64,000 bases of DNA from contig NC_061482.1 of NCBI RefSeq assembly GCF_022581195.2, forward strand, positions 7,936,001 through 8,000,000, written 5' to 3'. The DNA comes from Helicoverpa zea. Lineage: Eukaryota > Arthropoda > Insecta > Lepidoptera > Noctuidae. The position numbers and the translations under genes are program-made. A model generated the notes under the pieces. It did no database searches. It had not been told where the DNA came from and was given only the letters and a program-made list of their open reading frames with translations. Below are positions 1-12,535 of the stretch, in pieces (within the stretch, counting starts at the first letter, position 1; every line of letters begins with the position of its first letter).

Positions 1-3000
1 TAGTGCTCAGATATGTCCTGAAGTTGCTGAAAGATGTCGTGTCCCATTTGAATACCTTTATCGTATACAAATACATCACTGAACGTTCGTCTGTAATAAA
101 TAAAATGCGACTGATTAGAGAACAAGTTGTGTTATTAATATGCACAAATAATATAGGTAAGTATACAGGACCGTGTGTTCGATTAGGACCGCCATTCCTA
201 ATTAGTCTCAACTATTGATTACATTAGTTAAAGACCGGCAATTTTACGGCGTACGTCAAATTGAACATTTTAAGTACTTGAGAATTGGCATTATGTCGTA
301 CCAAATTAAATGGTGGCTCAGAACTTAGTCGCTGCGCAGAAACTATTTTTAGGTGCGGGCGACAGAGGTATGATATTGAGCATACATGGGGTTAGAACTT
401 GGTTGCGAGCCGACATCACAGATTGCTATAATAGTTACTTGCGGTCATTAGGTTTGGTAAGAAGTATGCCAGTCATGTCAAATTCAAATTTCAAATTCGA
501 ATTCAAAATCTTTATTGCGAAGTGGTATAAAAGGATCTTATAGCTAGGTACGTACTTAGGACTTAGTTGCCCGTTAAGGCATTGCAATTTATTAACATAC
601 TAGCTTTCGCCCGCGGTTTCACCCGCGTCTCATAGCCGGATGGTGACAAAAACTATCCTAAAACCTTCTCCCGGTTCTAAGTTACCTTCCCTCTAATTTT
701 CAGCCAAATCGGTCAAGCCGTTTTCATATTATGTCGTGACAACGGAAAGCGGGTTTCATTTTTATATATATAGATAGATATATATAAATTAACATTAGGT
801 TCCTATGTTACTACTTATAAATAAAACTAATTACTATTACAGAACTAAATTTAGTGAGATCATACTATATATGTATATGTTGTGGACCAAGTGATAAATT
901 GGGCAGTATACATAATGCCCGGTCATTATGAAAAATGCCCAATATGAGAGCGCAATTTGATAATAATTATTCAAATAATCAAATTGACCGGGCACTATAC
1001 ATATTGCCCGTGACCTTTTGGGCAAAGTAATACAAACATATTTAATTTCAATTTTTTTATTGTTACTTAAAATAAACTAAATATTAAACCACTTAAATAA
1101 TCAGTCTCATGATTTGGATTAATTATGAAGGACTTCTGCCTTTTTTCATCAAATGACCCCCCGCTGTGGGTTAGCAGCGGTGAGGGTGTCAGTCAGACTC
1201 TTACTGACTGACCGTCGTGTTCTGTCGTAGGCCTTTTATGTACTAGGGCCGCGGTCTTTCGAACAATCCCTCAGCCCCGGCAGACCTTGGCCCTGATGGG
1301 CCCCGCTGGGGTTGTTGACATCTCTTTGAGGAGCGCGTGGAACAACGCGCGCCACCGACACGGGTCTGTTGCCTAAAAATAGACATGAGCGAGCCACCCG
1401 AACTCACCGCCCACAGACCCACGCCTACGGTGGCCGGGAGTCATCTCGCGACACCCGGCGCCCGTGGTCTACCTGGTCCAGCGCGGCGGCCGGGATGAGA
1501 GGTGCGAACTCTCTGACGTTCCGCCGCCTCCTTCTCGAGCATGACTGCTTCGCAGAAGGAGGCGACGGCATCCCATTCCCTCTCGCCCCGGACCATGGCC
1601 TGAACCAGGGCCGGACGCGAGAGGTCGCCGCCGCCTAAAGTCTCGACTAGGACCCGGCGGTGCTCTTCCCACGCAGGGCACTCCTGGACTGTGTAGTCTA
1701 CCGTGTCCTCGGGGCTGTCCGCACAGTGTTGACTCTTGAGGACTTCTGCCTTAAAAATCCTCTATTTTTTGCATATAAATGTTAAGGAAAGTCATATTAA
1801 AAATATAACATAAAATAAAATTAAGAATGGCTGTCTGTGATTGGTCAAAGCGTGTCACGCCATGCGTACTTCCCTCCCCGCCCTCGCACCGCGTAATATA
1901 TAGCTTTACTATCAAATTGCCCAACTGTCATGTAGCAATATAATAATGCCTGTGCAATGTGATAAATAATGAAGTTAAGATAGTTATTAATCACTTGGCC
2001 CGATAAAGCTAGACATGATTCATAATGCTCGGGCATTATTTATAATGCCCGAATTAATCACATGGTCCATAACATATATATATCTTTATTTCTAGTCTTA
2101 TAATCTAGTTGAACATATCATATTATTTATATCACATTCATTTCTCATTATATTATTATTTTTCTTCGAGAAACTCTTTTACAGAGTAATAGGCTTTTTG
2201 AATGAGAAAATCTTTGAGTTTCCTTTTAAATATGGTAACAGATTTTAGGCTCTTCATTTCTGTGGGAACTTTATTGTATATTTTAATACTCATACAAAAA
2301 ATACTGTTACCGTATACTGCAGTGCGGTGTGTCTTATTGGATAATGTATTATGAAGTCTACTACTTTTTAATGTGACATATGAACTGATGTTAGATTTTA
2401 CTAAAATGGAGGCCTCGTAAGTATATGTAGAGAGAAAGAAGTGTTAATAATTTAAGGTTTATGAAATAGGGTTTACACCAAACCGACTCCGGTTTGGTGT
2501 ATTCCACAGATTGATCTGATACACCTTTTCTGTGCCTTGAAAGCAGTCTCTCTATCAGTAGAGTATCCCCAATAAAGTACACCATAAGCTAGAGTGGATC
2601 CTACATATGCACTACTACTACTACTAGCACTTAGCAGTGCTGTTTGGTTTGAGACTTTTTTGAGCATATAGAGGGCATATGAAAATTGGCTCAATTTGTT
2701 ACAGACGTTATTTATGTGTGTTTTCCACGACATATTCGAATCTATGTGTATGCCTAAAAATTTTGTGCTGGTGACCTCATATATGTATAGCTTCATTATT
2801 ATATTTAGTAGAAAGTGGCATTTCTTTTGTTTTTATTTTTGAATTTCATGTAATGGGTTTTAGAAAGATTTATTTTCAGATTATTGATTGTTAAGCCAAT
2901 TTATTAATTTAGATAGGGATTCATTTATTTCTGATTCGTGATTTTTATTTTTATTATTTGTGAATAGAGCCGTGCTGTCTGGCTTCAACATCACTAGAAA

Positions 3001-6000
3001 ACCGGCAACCCCCTTGCAACATTCTTGGAAAAACGCTCTCCTTTTTATTGCTACTCAAAAGCCATCGCTTGCTATATATATATATATACTAATAAAAATC
3101 AATCAAGTTTTTATCACTATATAGCTGCCAGCTGCGAAGTTTATATTACACACATTTTACGAGCTATCCAAACGTGATTCTTCCACAACGATACACTCTC
3201 ATTTATTTTCTCATTAATTATATAGTACCTAACCAGTCTATAAGGTATTTTCTAGGCCTGAAATAAACAAACGCTTGTGTACGTACCTCTCTGAAAAGTA
3301 TAGAACGCCATTGATATTAAAAGGAACCATAGAAACAGCCTTCTATTGTTAGGTCTCTTCTGCGATAATATAGTTATAGTCTGCACGATATTCTTGACAT
3401 CGAAGAAGTCTGTCAGAGGGTTCTTGACTCCCGCTTCCTTCAGAGACTTTTGTTCGGGCCTCGTCTGCCACTTGAGGAAGATCACAGTGTACAATGTGGC
3501 TAAGAACATGAGGACCGTATTGATCGCAAACATGATTGTGAAGGATCGGTCGACCACCTTGTTCCATAGTAAGTTACCTGGAAAATAAACATGTTTACTT
3601 TTTTCATGGATATTTAGATCTTCTTTTGTTCGATTAGTTTTGAACATCGATCTCCGTTCAGAGGTAAGACATTACCAGGGAGACAGCCAGCAATAAACGA
3701 TAAGAAACTAACATCATCATAGAAAAGGTCTATGTAGAGGTTTCCAAAACATACTTTAAATTATGGGTCATCATCATCATCCTCCGAGCCTTTTCCCAAC
3801 TATATTGGGGTCGGCTTCCAGTCTAACAGGATTCAGTTGACTACCAGTGCTTTACAAGAAGCGACTGCCTATCTGACCTCCACAACCCAGTTACCCGGGC
3901 AACCCGATACCCTTGGTTAGACTGGTGTCAGACTTACTGGCTTCTGACTACCCGTAACGACTGCCAACGATGTTCAATGACAGTCGGGACCTACAGTTTA
4001 ACATGCCGACCGAAACACAGTCATTTGTGTCTAAGATATACTTAGAAAGTTACGATAATATATACTTAGAAAGTACTTTAAATTATGGGTGTATAAAAAA
4101 TATGGGTGTTTAAAGTTAGAAGATAGTAAATGACTTGTATTATACCAAAATAACCTATATACCTATAGTCAAAAATAAGACTGGTGACGTGGGTGATAAG
4201 AATAATTACAGACCAATATCTCTGGCCACAGTCATATCAAAAGTGTTTGACAGTGTGCTTAACGCTCAACTTAGCAGTCATATACGTGTTCACGATAACC
4301 AATTCGGTTTCAGTTCTGGATTATCCACTGACAGCGCTATATTGAGTGTGAAGCATACTGTGAAGTACTACACGGATCGTCACACTCCAGTTTACGCATG
4401 TTTTCTTGACTTGAGCAAAGCTTTTGACCTGGTTTCATACGACATCTTATGGAGGAAGATGGAAGAGGTAAGTGTTCCATCAGAGATGATAAATACATTA
4501 AAATATTGGTATGGAAACCAGGTTAATAAGGTGAAATGGGCTGGTGCCCTATCTAGGCCGTATGGGTTGGAATGCGGGGAAGGGAGACAGGGTTATGCTC
4601 CCCTACGCTTTTCAACCTGTACGTCAATGAGCTCATTGGCACGCTTAGCAGCATACGTGTCGGATGCCTTATTGATGGAGTGTGCTGTAATAACATTAGC
4701 TACACTGACGACATGGTGCTGCTGAGCGCGTCAATCTGCGGGCTAAGAACACTCGTAGCCACTTGCGAGCAATTTGCCAGACTACATGGTCTAGCATATA
4801 ATGTTAAGAAGAGTGTAGTCATGGTGTTTGGGGCTCGTGGTAAATATCCAGAAGCTGTACCTTCAGTGAAATTGAGTGGTATACCTCTAGCTAGGGTAAA
4901 CCAAGTCAAATATCTAGGACATGTATTGACCACTGGCCTCAAAGATGATGACGACATTGATAGGGAGCGGAGGGCGCTGTGTGTGAGAGCAAACATGATT
5001 GCCCGCAGATTCAGACGTGCCTCTAAACAGGTCAAGAGCACTATATTTACTGCTTACTGCACGTCCTTTTACACCTGCAGTCTGTGGGTTAATTACACTC
5101 AAAAATCATACAGCGCCCTGCGAGTCCAATATAATAATGCATTCAGGATATTGATGGGGTTGCCCCAGTACTGCAGCGCATCGGGGATGTTTGCTGACGC
5201 TCACGTAGAATGTTTCTACACAGTGATGCGGAAACGGTGTGCTTCCCTGGTCCGTAGGTTGCGGGCAGCGCCAACAGTATCCTGTCGATGATCGCAAGTA
5301 GGCTCGATTGTGTGTATGTAAATCACTGCTGTAGAGTTTCAGCGGGGCCTGTCACCTTGCAGCAGTGACGTCTAGAAAAAGTTTGTTTTGTGTAGTACTA
5401 ACATAGTTTATAAGTATAATAATTGTTACTAACACTATGAGTCCTGTTTGTTTCGTTTTGTTTGTCCATATATGTATATAAATATTGTGTATTTGTGGAT
5501 TTGTGTAGTACTAACATAGTTTATAATTGTTACTAACACTAGGAGTCATGTTGCTCGAAATAAATGTTTAAATAAAATAAAATAAAATTATACCTTACCT
5601 ATAGCTACTCCGGAGGGCATTGTACTTAAGTAAACTACATCTAAAATGCCGACTCTTAATGTTCTGTTTTTCAGTGACGAAACATCAGCTATGTAGGCGA
5701 AACAACCGGCGAATATCGCCAAGTCAGCACCGGTTAGGGCACTTGGAAATGCTGCAGTGTAAATCACGTACTCTACAGGCCATGCTGAAAATATATAAAA
5801 TTCATGTCAGTTATTACGTACGTGTAAAGCTTACCTATGGTATTCATCATCCTCCGAGCCTTTTCCCAATCATGTTGGGGTCGGCTTCCAGTCTAACCGG
5901 ATTCAGCTGAGTACCAGTGCTTTACAAGAAGCGACTGCCTATCTGACCTCCTCAACCCAGTTACCCGGGCAACCCGATACCCCTTGGTTAGACTGGTGTC

Positions 6001-9000
6001 AGACTTACTGGCTTCTGACTACCCGTAACGACTGCCAAGGATGTTCAATGACAGCCGGGACCTTATTAATAAAGCTTACCTATGGTATTGTATAATATAT
6101 TATGAATGAATAGGTAATAAGTACTTTAAATCAAGGGAACGGGAGAGCGCACGGAGATGGACGCATGGATGAAGTATCAAATACTCAAGATAGGTTCCAA
6201 TTGGTCATAGGCAGGGGCTTTTAGAAGTTAATTTCCATTAATTACACATAGTCTATAATCTTTGTCATCACAGTCCTTCCAGCAGTGGACGTTTTTATTC
6301 GCAAAGGCCTCCCTCAGGCTAGGGGTATTTGTACATATATAAATTGCATTGAACACAATTCTTAAATGATTAAATGACTAGGTTAGAAATCTGAGGTCTG
6401 TGACAATGTCTGGGACCATTTGGGAAATATAACAAAAAATAATTGTTCAAATTGTAGGTACTAATAATAATAAATAAATAAAAAGGTAATCAGCGTAATT
6501 ATTTTGATGTTATATGTGAGTTTTAGGTGCCTATGTGTGTGTAAGTGCAATCATCATATTTTGCATTGTAAGTATACCTAATACCTGCTTGTAGAAATAT
6601 TTGCACACGCAGCACACGCGTATTTGTTACCATAAATCTACAAAGACCTTGAATCAAACTCTTATAGCAATCGCTATGATAGACGTAATCATATCTTCGT
6701 GCATTTGGTCATTGAATCCGAGTGCTATACGAAATATCTACTACTATATTATATTGACAGCTCATGTCGTCATCTTTGCTGATAAATGTGACACCAACTA
6801 TAGTAGTTTTGTTGCGTCATGTTAAGAAACAACACCGCGTTTATTATTTATTATTGAACTTTAATCAAACGTTACACGGTCGCTTTTCCTTCCTATTTTT
6901 TAACTAACTGTGCACTCGATATCTAGATAATACATAACTCATTGATTATGTAAGGAATTTTCTTCTTGTTTTTCTCGTTGCTCCATTACGTATTTCATAA
7001 TTATATAAACCATGAGGAGAAACTTGTATTGTGTACAATTAAATGTACAAGGTATCTCTCAGAGAAACTATGAATCGCTCGCGTGTATTATCTCATGGGC
7101 AGTCACTTGCCAGAATTTCGACCTCAGAATGAAGAGGTTTTTTTTAAAAAAAAGCTTAGGGATCTATCTTGCTATTTGTAATACGCGCTAATCTTTTAAA
7201 ATATGCCTCCTGCTGCGAGACAAAGTACAGCTAGCATCTCAAGGCGATCGCTATCAGATATTTTATTTTTAATTAAAGAAACATCTTATTATGATGAGGT
7301 GGACATGGGCAAAATTCTCAGAAAAATCATGTCCGAAACCCATGGAATTAACAATGATATCCCTACTAATATTATAAATGCCAAAGTAACTCTGTCTGTG
7401 ACAGACAGACAGAGTTACGCTTCAAGTCTAAACCATTGAACTGATTTTAATTAAATTTGGTACAGAGATAGAGTTGACCTTGAGAAAGAAAATAGGATAG
7501 TTTTTATCCCCGATTTTTTAAGAATTCTTGAAGAATTGGAAACGCGATATAACCGAACTCTACGCGGGCGAAGCCGCGGGCGGAAGCTAGTTAGAAATAA
7601 ACAGAAACGTTTTGTTGAAATTTTTATTTTATTTTACGACAGCGTCAAAACAAACTATTATTCAAACCTGTAAGTTATCGAACCGGAACTACCAATGATT
7701 ACCACTAAATTACTAGCTATTTACAAAATAAAATACGTACCGTTGATATAACTGATAATAATGCAACTTTCTAACGGTAGAAAATGTGAGTGAATTCGTT
7801 TTTCAATTTTCTAGTTTATTGTTCGTGAATATAACATTTCTCTTTACAATATTAGCTTAGAGCTGATGCAAAGATTGTTTTTTATGAAAATAAAAATCAT
7901 TTACATCAACATTATTTAAAATGATGGATCAGTTCCATCCACTCCATTCCTAACTTAATTAAATAAATAGGCATATCAAAAATAATAGATGAAAATAAAA
8001 CAAAAATGATAGATACCATGTAGAATGTAGGTCATTGAGCATATCAGTCAGCAAAACAATCAGTTATCCCTCTCATTCGTAAATGCCAATAAATTGGTAG
8101 AGGTAGTACTGAACCTGAAAACTTCTTAATAAAATGAAGTTTTAATAATTTTAAATGAATATATACTATTTACGCCCCGAGGGAAGTACTTCTCGCACAT
8201 GGATAAAAAGAAGCCTATAATTTATTCTATACAAGATACCAAGTTTAAGCAAAATCTATACAGCAATTCTATCCATACATAAACCTTCGCGTTTATAATA
8301 TTAACAGCATAAAAATAGATGCAACTCTGAGATTATTTTAATTTACAGAAGTGAAGGTACAGGTATCTTAATGTTACAACGATAAAAGAACAAACAGATT
8401 ATAGTAGTAAAAATATTATCACATACATATACATATATGTAATGAGATCTTTGTTATTACAACATACATGATTAACAAAAATATTAAATTGATTAAGGAA
8501 AAGTGGTATTCTTACCTTTCGTAGTATTTATGGTAATCATTGCTGAGAAAAATAATTTCCCAAGAAGGCCTCCTAACAGAATTATCTTTCGACCTCGTTT
8601 GTCGCTATATGAACCTATGAAGAAAGCTAAAAGCAATGGCACAACATGGCTGGCAACACCGTTCCATTGGTGGAACGTTGATACTGTTAGCTGAAAAGAA
8701 AATAGTTATTATATAAGCACTATACTTTTATTAATAATCAGTGTGAAATTAGAAACACAGAATAATTCGGAAGGAAAGGACCAAATTGTATAGTAATGGT
8801 GATAGTTACTACAGAAGATAGATTTAATCCTGTGTGTTGAGTATGTGTCCAGCATTCAGGAAACACACAATTTCATGAAGTCAGAGTCAATAACATTTAT
8901 TGAAAGTTGGCAATTTACATTAGTACTTTTTCCGCTCAATATTTACAAAGAGCAGCACCCCCTAACATTACCCCCTTTCACCACTTTTAAGTGTTGTGTT

Positions 9001-9445
9001 AATATATGTAATAATAATTAATAGTAGTTCTTCTCTGGTCATGTCTGACTGTCCCATCGGGCTATGAGAGTGTAGGAATATGTTCACCTGTATCTTTGCA
9101 AATGCTTCTATATATAGTATATGTATAGTATAGTATAATAATATGTCCTGCACAGTTGGCTAACTTCCTTACATGAGAACAGGCGCTTTGGCCGATAATA
9201 GGCTAGGAGGACATCAATAGTAGTTATTCTTAGTGTTATATAACGAAGTTTACCTGAACTTCTTTATTAACATCATCATAACTGCTAATGTTGTGGCATA
9301 TTTCTGGACTGTAGCCATGGTTAACGGTGCAGGCTTGATACACATAAAATGTTTGTTCTATAACATTTGTGATCATATATGCCATCATATATAGGAACAT
9401 TGGAGGCTCCACTGTTATGTATTTGTACCATGGCTGTTTCTGCCC
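1..9445 (-). CDS. SLC46-type major facilitator transporter (proton-coupled folate transporter-like), partial
   Basis: Five coding exons read on the minus strand with GT-AG borders and matching phases: 9254-9445, 8516-8690, 5599-5784, 3287-3577 and 1-90, the last cut by the window edge. They join into about 311 residues without a stop. The order of features fits the SLC46 family (multi-pass transporters of folate and related solutes): a first membrane segment with VIEQ, the MFS loop motif GSYSDKRGRK, a YIADVS motif, then a loop and second half beginning RSVMYLYT. Substrate cannot be told from sequence. A possible first coding exon is 10669-10698 (10 codons, donor GTTAGT), phase-compatible but weak. 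The remaining C-terminal helices lie left of the window. Introns hold LINE and TIR insertions. I am confident of the family, not of the start. Confidence 0.88.
291..465. mobile_element. Degenerate MITE, possible third copy of the CGCCAAACT-TIR family
   Basis: A left end (GTACCAAATTAAATGGTGGCTC) and a right end (TTTGGTAAGAAG) are roughly inverted. The left end resembles the TGGCGGCTCGC segment of the elements at 52524-52684 and 18989-19110. Too diverged to place exact ends. Confidence 0.3.
600..775 (-). repeat. Lepidopteran interspersed repeat (AGCTTTCGCCCGCGG type)
   Basis: The plus strand starts TAGCTTTCGCCCGCGGTTTC and runs through AAAACTATCC and CAGCCAAATCGGTCAAGCCG to a TATATATAGATAGATATATA tail. 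Read on the minus strand it is the widespread lepidopteran repeat that ends in GCGGGCGAAAGCTAG. A second copy in the other orientation is at 7385-7600. Noncoding, in the SLC46 intron. Confidence 0.6.
866..2087. mobile_element. TIR DNA element rich in ATGCCCG motifs, split by a LINE insertion
   Basis: The left end (TATATGTTGTGGACCAAGTG, then ATAAATTGGGCA) is the inverted match of the right end (CACATGGTCCATAACATATATA). Both flanks are rich in ATGCCCG/CGGGCAT. The R1-like fragment at 1143-1738 interrupts it, so about 610 bp of the span is foreign. No transposase frame is visible; it is a non-autonomous element in the SLC46 intron. Confidence 0.55.
1143..1738 (-). mobile_element. 5'-truncated R1-clade non-LTR retrotransposon fragment
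   Basis: The minus strand encodes the end of an R1-type ORF2 from about 1738 to the stop near 1437: a cysteine/histidine-poor remnant (QHCADSPEDTVDYTVQECPAW), then LVQAMVRGEREWDAVASFCE, a motif typical of the C-terminus of R1-clade proteins. A GC-rich 3' UTR follows and ends in six A residues at 1141-1147. It is flanked by a perfect 14-bp direct repeat, AGGACTTCTGCCTT, at 1129-1142 and 1739-1752, a target-site duplication. Only the last ~600 bp inserted. Its GC content is far above its surroundings. Confidence 0.8.
2096..2990 (-). mobile_element. LINE reverse-transcriptase C-terminal remnant
   Basis: On the minus strand 2473-2796 encodes a post-RT segment beginning TKFLGIHIDSNMSWKTHI, the thumb-region motif of LINE ORF2 proteins. 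About 2100-2440 in another frame resembles the usual LINE tail (IYNKVPTEMKSLKSVTIFKRKL). The two parts are separated by a frameshift and the catalytic part is missing, so it is dead. Boundaries are approximate. The clade cannot be decided. Confidence 0.65.
3766..4010 (+). repeat. Noctuid-type interspersed repeat, copy 1
   Basis: Starts at a CATCATCATCATCATCC stretch and contains TTGGGGTCGGCTTCCAGTCT, AAGCGACTGCCTATCTGACC and CTTACTGGCTTCTGACTACC. A copy of nearly the same length at 5848-6066 is about 95% identical by eye, and a fragment is at 19525-19606. I recognise it as a very common repeat in noctuid moths. Noncoding. Confidence 0.75.
4085..5590 (+). mobile_element. 5'-truncated LINE with frameshifted reverse transcriptase
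   Basis: Plus-strand frame 4135-4600 carries NNYRPISLATVISKVFDSVL and RT motif A (ACFLDLSKAFD). The same domain continues in a second frame, 4572-5288, with GLCSPTLFNLYVNEL, the catalytic SYTDDMVLLS box and the VKYLGHVLTT thumb motif, so one frameshift near 4575-4600 has broken the gene. The endonuclease and ORF1 are absent. The 3' end is an AAATAAAATAAAATAAAATT tail near 5570-5590. It lies in the SLC46 intron, antisense to the gene. CR1/L2-like or jockey-like; I cannot decide. Confidence 0.85.
5848..6066 (+). repeat. Noctuid-type interspersed repeat, copy 2
   Basis: Same family and orientation as 3766-4010: CATCCTCCGAGCCTTTTCCC, then GGTCGGCTTCCAGTCTAACC and TAGACTGGTGTCAGACTTAC. The two copies flank the LINE at 4085-5590 on either side, inside the SLC46 intron. 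Confidence 0.75.
6067..7384. other. SLC46 intron, no further feature seen
   Basis: AT-rich intronic sequence. Short frames here have no recognisable domain and no splice-consistent extension. Confidence 0.5.
7385..7600 (+). repeat. Lepidopteran interspersed repeat (GCGGGCGGAAGCTAG end), full-length-like copy
   Basis: Begins AGTAACTCTGTCTGTGACAG, continues CTAAACCATTGAACTGATTT and GATAGTTTTTATCCCCGATT, and ends CGAAGCCGCGGGCGGAAGCT followed by AGTTAGAAAT. This is the sense orientation of the family seen inverted at 600-775. Noncoding. Confidence 0.65.
8877..9000 (+). repeat. Diverged repeat of the TCATTTATTCAAA-type family
   Basis: AGTCAATAACATTTATTGAAAG followed by a C-rich stretch (CCCCCTTTCACCACTTTTAA) resembles the repeat at 52203-52380 and its inverse at 26585-26690. 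It is diverged and sits between two SLC46 exons. Confidence 0.4.
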
Positions 9446-10668
9446 CTAAAATAAAAAAAAACACAGGTTAAAATATGTGATGAAAATATTAGTTTGTAGT
9501 TTTGCAAAAGTTGTTGTTATTTATGTTTATGCCATATATTTCCTGTTATAAAAAAATATGTTTATATGTCTGCATGTCTATATTTCATAAAATCTTTTTT
9601 ATTTCATTATAAAATTAAAATAAATTGTGATTTGCATTCTAATGTGGTCTATTAAATTTCCACTTATTCGCTGTAACTACTTTACCAGCTACCTTGAGTG
9701 TAAATACAACAATGTAAACTTTAATTTTACCATACTTTCAGCAGAGATAAGTGATAATTACCATTTATTTACCTACTTTATGACTAAAATCTTTAAGAGG
9801 TGTAATGTAAACAACTGAGGATACTTTATCTAAAGATAAAATGTGAAATAGACATTATGTTGTAATAAGCAATTAATGACTAACAATATGTTTAGAACTA
9901 TGATCCTGTAAAAGTATTTTATTAAATAAAAAATGATGTGATTTAAATTAATAACAGATTATGCAATATTGATAAATGGAAATGATTATATTTATTGAAG
10001 TTGTTTTTTTTTTTAAATAAAATATTGATGTGTTGACATAAAACTTATATTTAACAAACACATAAATATTTTAACTAGAAAAGGCTGGTATTTCCTATCA
10101 GACTATCTTGAGAAGAAACCGTGAAACAATCTCATTGACCAATGATGAAAATTAATCATTGATAGCCTTGATACTGTCAATAATTTGCCCAAGAGGTCAC
10201 CAGTTAACACGATAAGTAAACAACAAGTTACGTTTACATGAAATAACATAAAATATTTATAAACCATATTTATTTTTTCATTTAAAATAATCCGTAACCA
10301 TTTTTTGATGACAGACATTCAATTTTGACAACAAATTCGCACGCTCTAATGTATTGGTTAAGTTAACAATTCGCAGATAGCCGTAATTATAAGTACACGA
10401 GTACGTAATATTTGTAACTTTAAACATGAAACAGCCACTCATTTGTTTTAAAATAAATCATAAACACTACAGTGATTTCTGTAAACACGCGGAAATTATG
10501 CGATGAAAAGCGGCAATTACTGCGAATTTGAATTTGGAAAAGTTTTTGAATAGTTACGTTGATTAGGTGCAACGATACATAACACGCTTAGCTGAAAAAC
10601 TTGGCGATCCGAAAAATAACATCAGTATAAACTTTTATAATGTTGATAAAAATTACAATAATACTAAC

Positions 10669-10698
10669 CATAGAAATGTCTTCCATCGCAGGTATCAT
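10669..10698 (-). CDS. Candidate first coding exon of the SLC46-like gene
   Basis: On the minus strand an ATG at 10698 opens ten codons (MIPAMEDISM) that end at a GTTAGT donor. The phase is right for joining to the exon ending at 9445 (GQKQPWY...). SLC46 proteins normally have a short N-terminal tail before the first helix, so an exon of this kind is expected here. The donor is not strong and no independent evidence supports it. Confidence 0.3.
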
Positions 10699-11579
10699 TT
10701 CAATAAAATTAAAATATTACGCGTGCTTTTTATGTCACATTACATTTATTCACTTATTTCTTGCGTGTAGCTCCTTTTACATAAGACCACTGGACGGACG
10801 GCACTACACGACTCAACGAACGACTCTACTTTTCGTACACCACATTATCTTACCGCCAAGCCAAACTACAGTCAAAATCTGTCAAAACTCTTGAGATATT
10901 CCACAGATAAGAATCAAATTTTGCCATGCCACAGACTTTCTAACTACAACACAATGCCTTTATATAAAACGTTCCACGAAATAAAACTTTGATTTGTAAA
11001 GACCCGGCGCCACCCGGCGCGATAACAGTCTCCATAAAATGAACAGAGTGTTTCACAATTTCCCAGAAAATTTACATGCTATGAATGCGATGACTGGTTG
11101 CGGGAAATTCAAATACATTTTATTTTTGTTTCTTTGGCTACGTTTGCATCTTGTTTGAGGCGTGATCTTATCATTCTGGGTAATAATTATACCTCAAAGT
11201 AATATTTGATGGTTCTTTTTTCTTCTTTCTGCCCTGTTTTTAATTTATTCGGTATCGGCGCAATATGTATTCCTATTCCATTTCTTTCCGTCAGCCGTCT
11301 TACTTACACTCCCTTTTTATTAATCGCGCCTTTCAGACAGTTTGTCAATTTTTTCTCTCGCCTGCCTCTTTCTCTCCATCCAGCCACGTTCACACTTAAC
11401 AGATTTCTTGTGGGATGTGTTTCATCTCTTGTCATAACATAACACACCACTCTCCGATTCTTTCTAAAATAGGTACTCATTCCTCACCTTATCCATCCTA
11501 ACTACCCCACACATCTGTCTGAACATTCTCATCTCTGCTACATGCACTCATTTCTCACCCCTCTCCTTTTCGAATGCCC

Positions 11580-11978
11580 AGGGCCCCGATTCTCCTAAGT
11601 TAATAATGTCAAAATCGAATAGAAATCGAATCGCAATATGATCGTAATAGCAGTTTTAACCATATCGGGCATTCTGCTACTAATAAAAGACCAATCGTAT
11701 TCGATTGACATTTGATTGGTGTGCGATTGGTCTGCTATTTTGATGATTTTGGTCTATACGGTAGTTTGCTGTACAATCATTTTGCAATCGTAAATCATTT
11801 GCAGACAAAATGATTCATTATTGAATGACAGAAAAGGATAAAAAGGCTTATTTCAAAGAAAAAATAGCGGAATGCCACATACGCTTCAATCGTAATCGAG
11901 TCGGGATTGGATCTCAGTCGAATCGAGTCGAACGTCAATCGAAGGTCGCTTAAGTAAAATTAGGAGAATCGGGCCCCT
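11580..11978. mobile_element. GGGGCCCGATTCTCC-TIR MITE, copy A
   Basis: Ends are inverted: CCCGATTCTCCTAAGTTAA at left and TTAGGAGAATCGGGCCCC at right, about 398 bp apart. The interior repeats AATCG many times and has no coding frame. Copy B (12094-12492) is close to identical and in the same orientation. Copy C is at 52865-53236. Superfamily not assigned; I cannot define the target duplication with confidence. Confidence 0.75.
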
Positions 11979-12093
11979 GAACTCTTTCCACTCATATTCC
12001 GAACTCGCCGCGCCGCGTCGCTGCGCTGCCATTCTGGTGTGACTCGGGCCTATAGACAGGTACTTTATAGTTATCGGCACGGATATTGAGCCC

Positions 12094-12492
12094 TGGGGCC
12101 CGATTCTCCTAAGTTAATAATGTCAAAATCGAATAGAAATCGAATCGGAATATGATCGCAATAGCAGTTTTAACCATATCGGGCATTCTGCTACTAATAA
12201 AAGACCAATCGTATCCGATTGACATTTGATTGGTGTGCGATTGGTCTGCTATTTTGGTGATTTTGGTCTATACGGTAGTTTGCTGTACAATCATTTTGCA
12301 ATCGCAAATCATTTGCAGACAAAATGATTCATTATTGAATGACAGAAAAGGATAAAAACGTTTATTTCAAAGAAAAAATAGCGGAATGCCACATACGATT
12401 CAAACGTAATCGAGTCGGGATTGGATCTCAGTCGAATCGAGTCGAACGTGAATCGAATGTTGCTTAAGTAAAATTAGGAGAATCGAGCCCCA
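12094..12492. mobile_element. GGGGCCCGATTCTCC-TIR MITE, copy B
   Basis: Same ends and interior as copy A 116 bp to the left, for example GTTTTAACCATATCGGGCAT and TGATTGGTGTGCGA-type segments, with scattered substitutions. The right end reads AGGAGAATCGAGCCCC. Two near-identical copies in the same orientation suggest local duplication or repeated insertion. Confidence 0.75.
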
Positions 12493-12535
12493 GACCTTCA
12501 CCTGCGCAGAAGCGATTTATTGGTTTATTGCCTTA

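Noticed and set aside
3072..3090. TA dinucleotide run
   Set aside because: Short simple repeat of no further interest; not a feature beyond low complexity.
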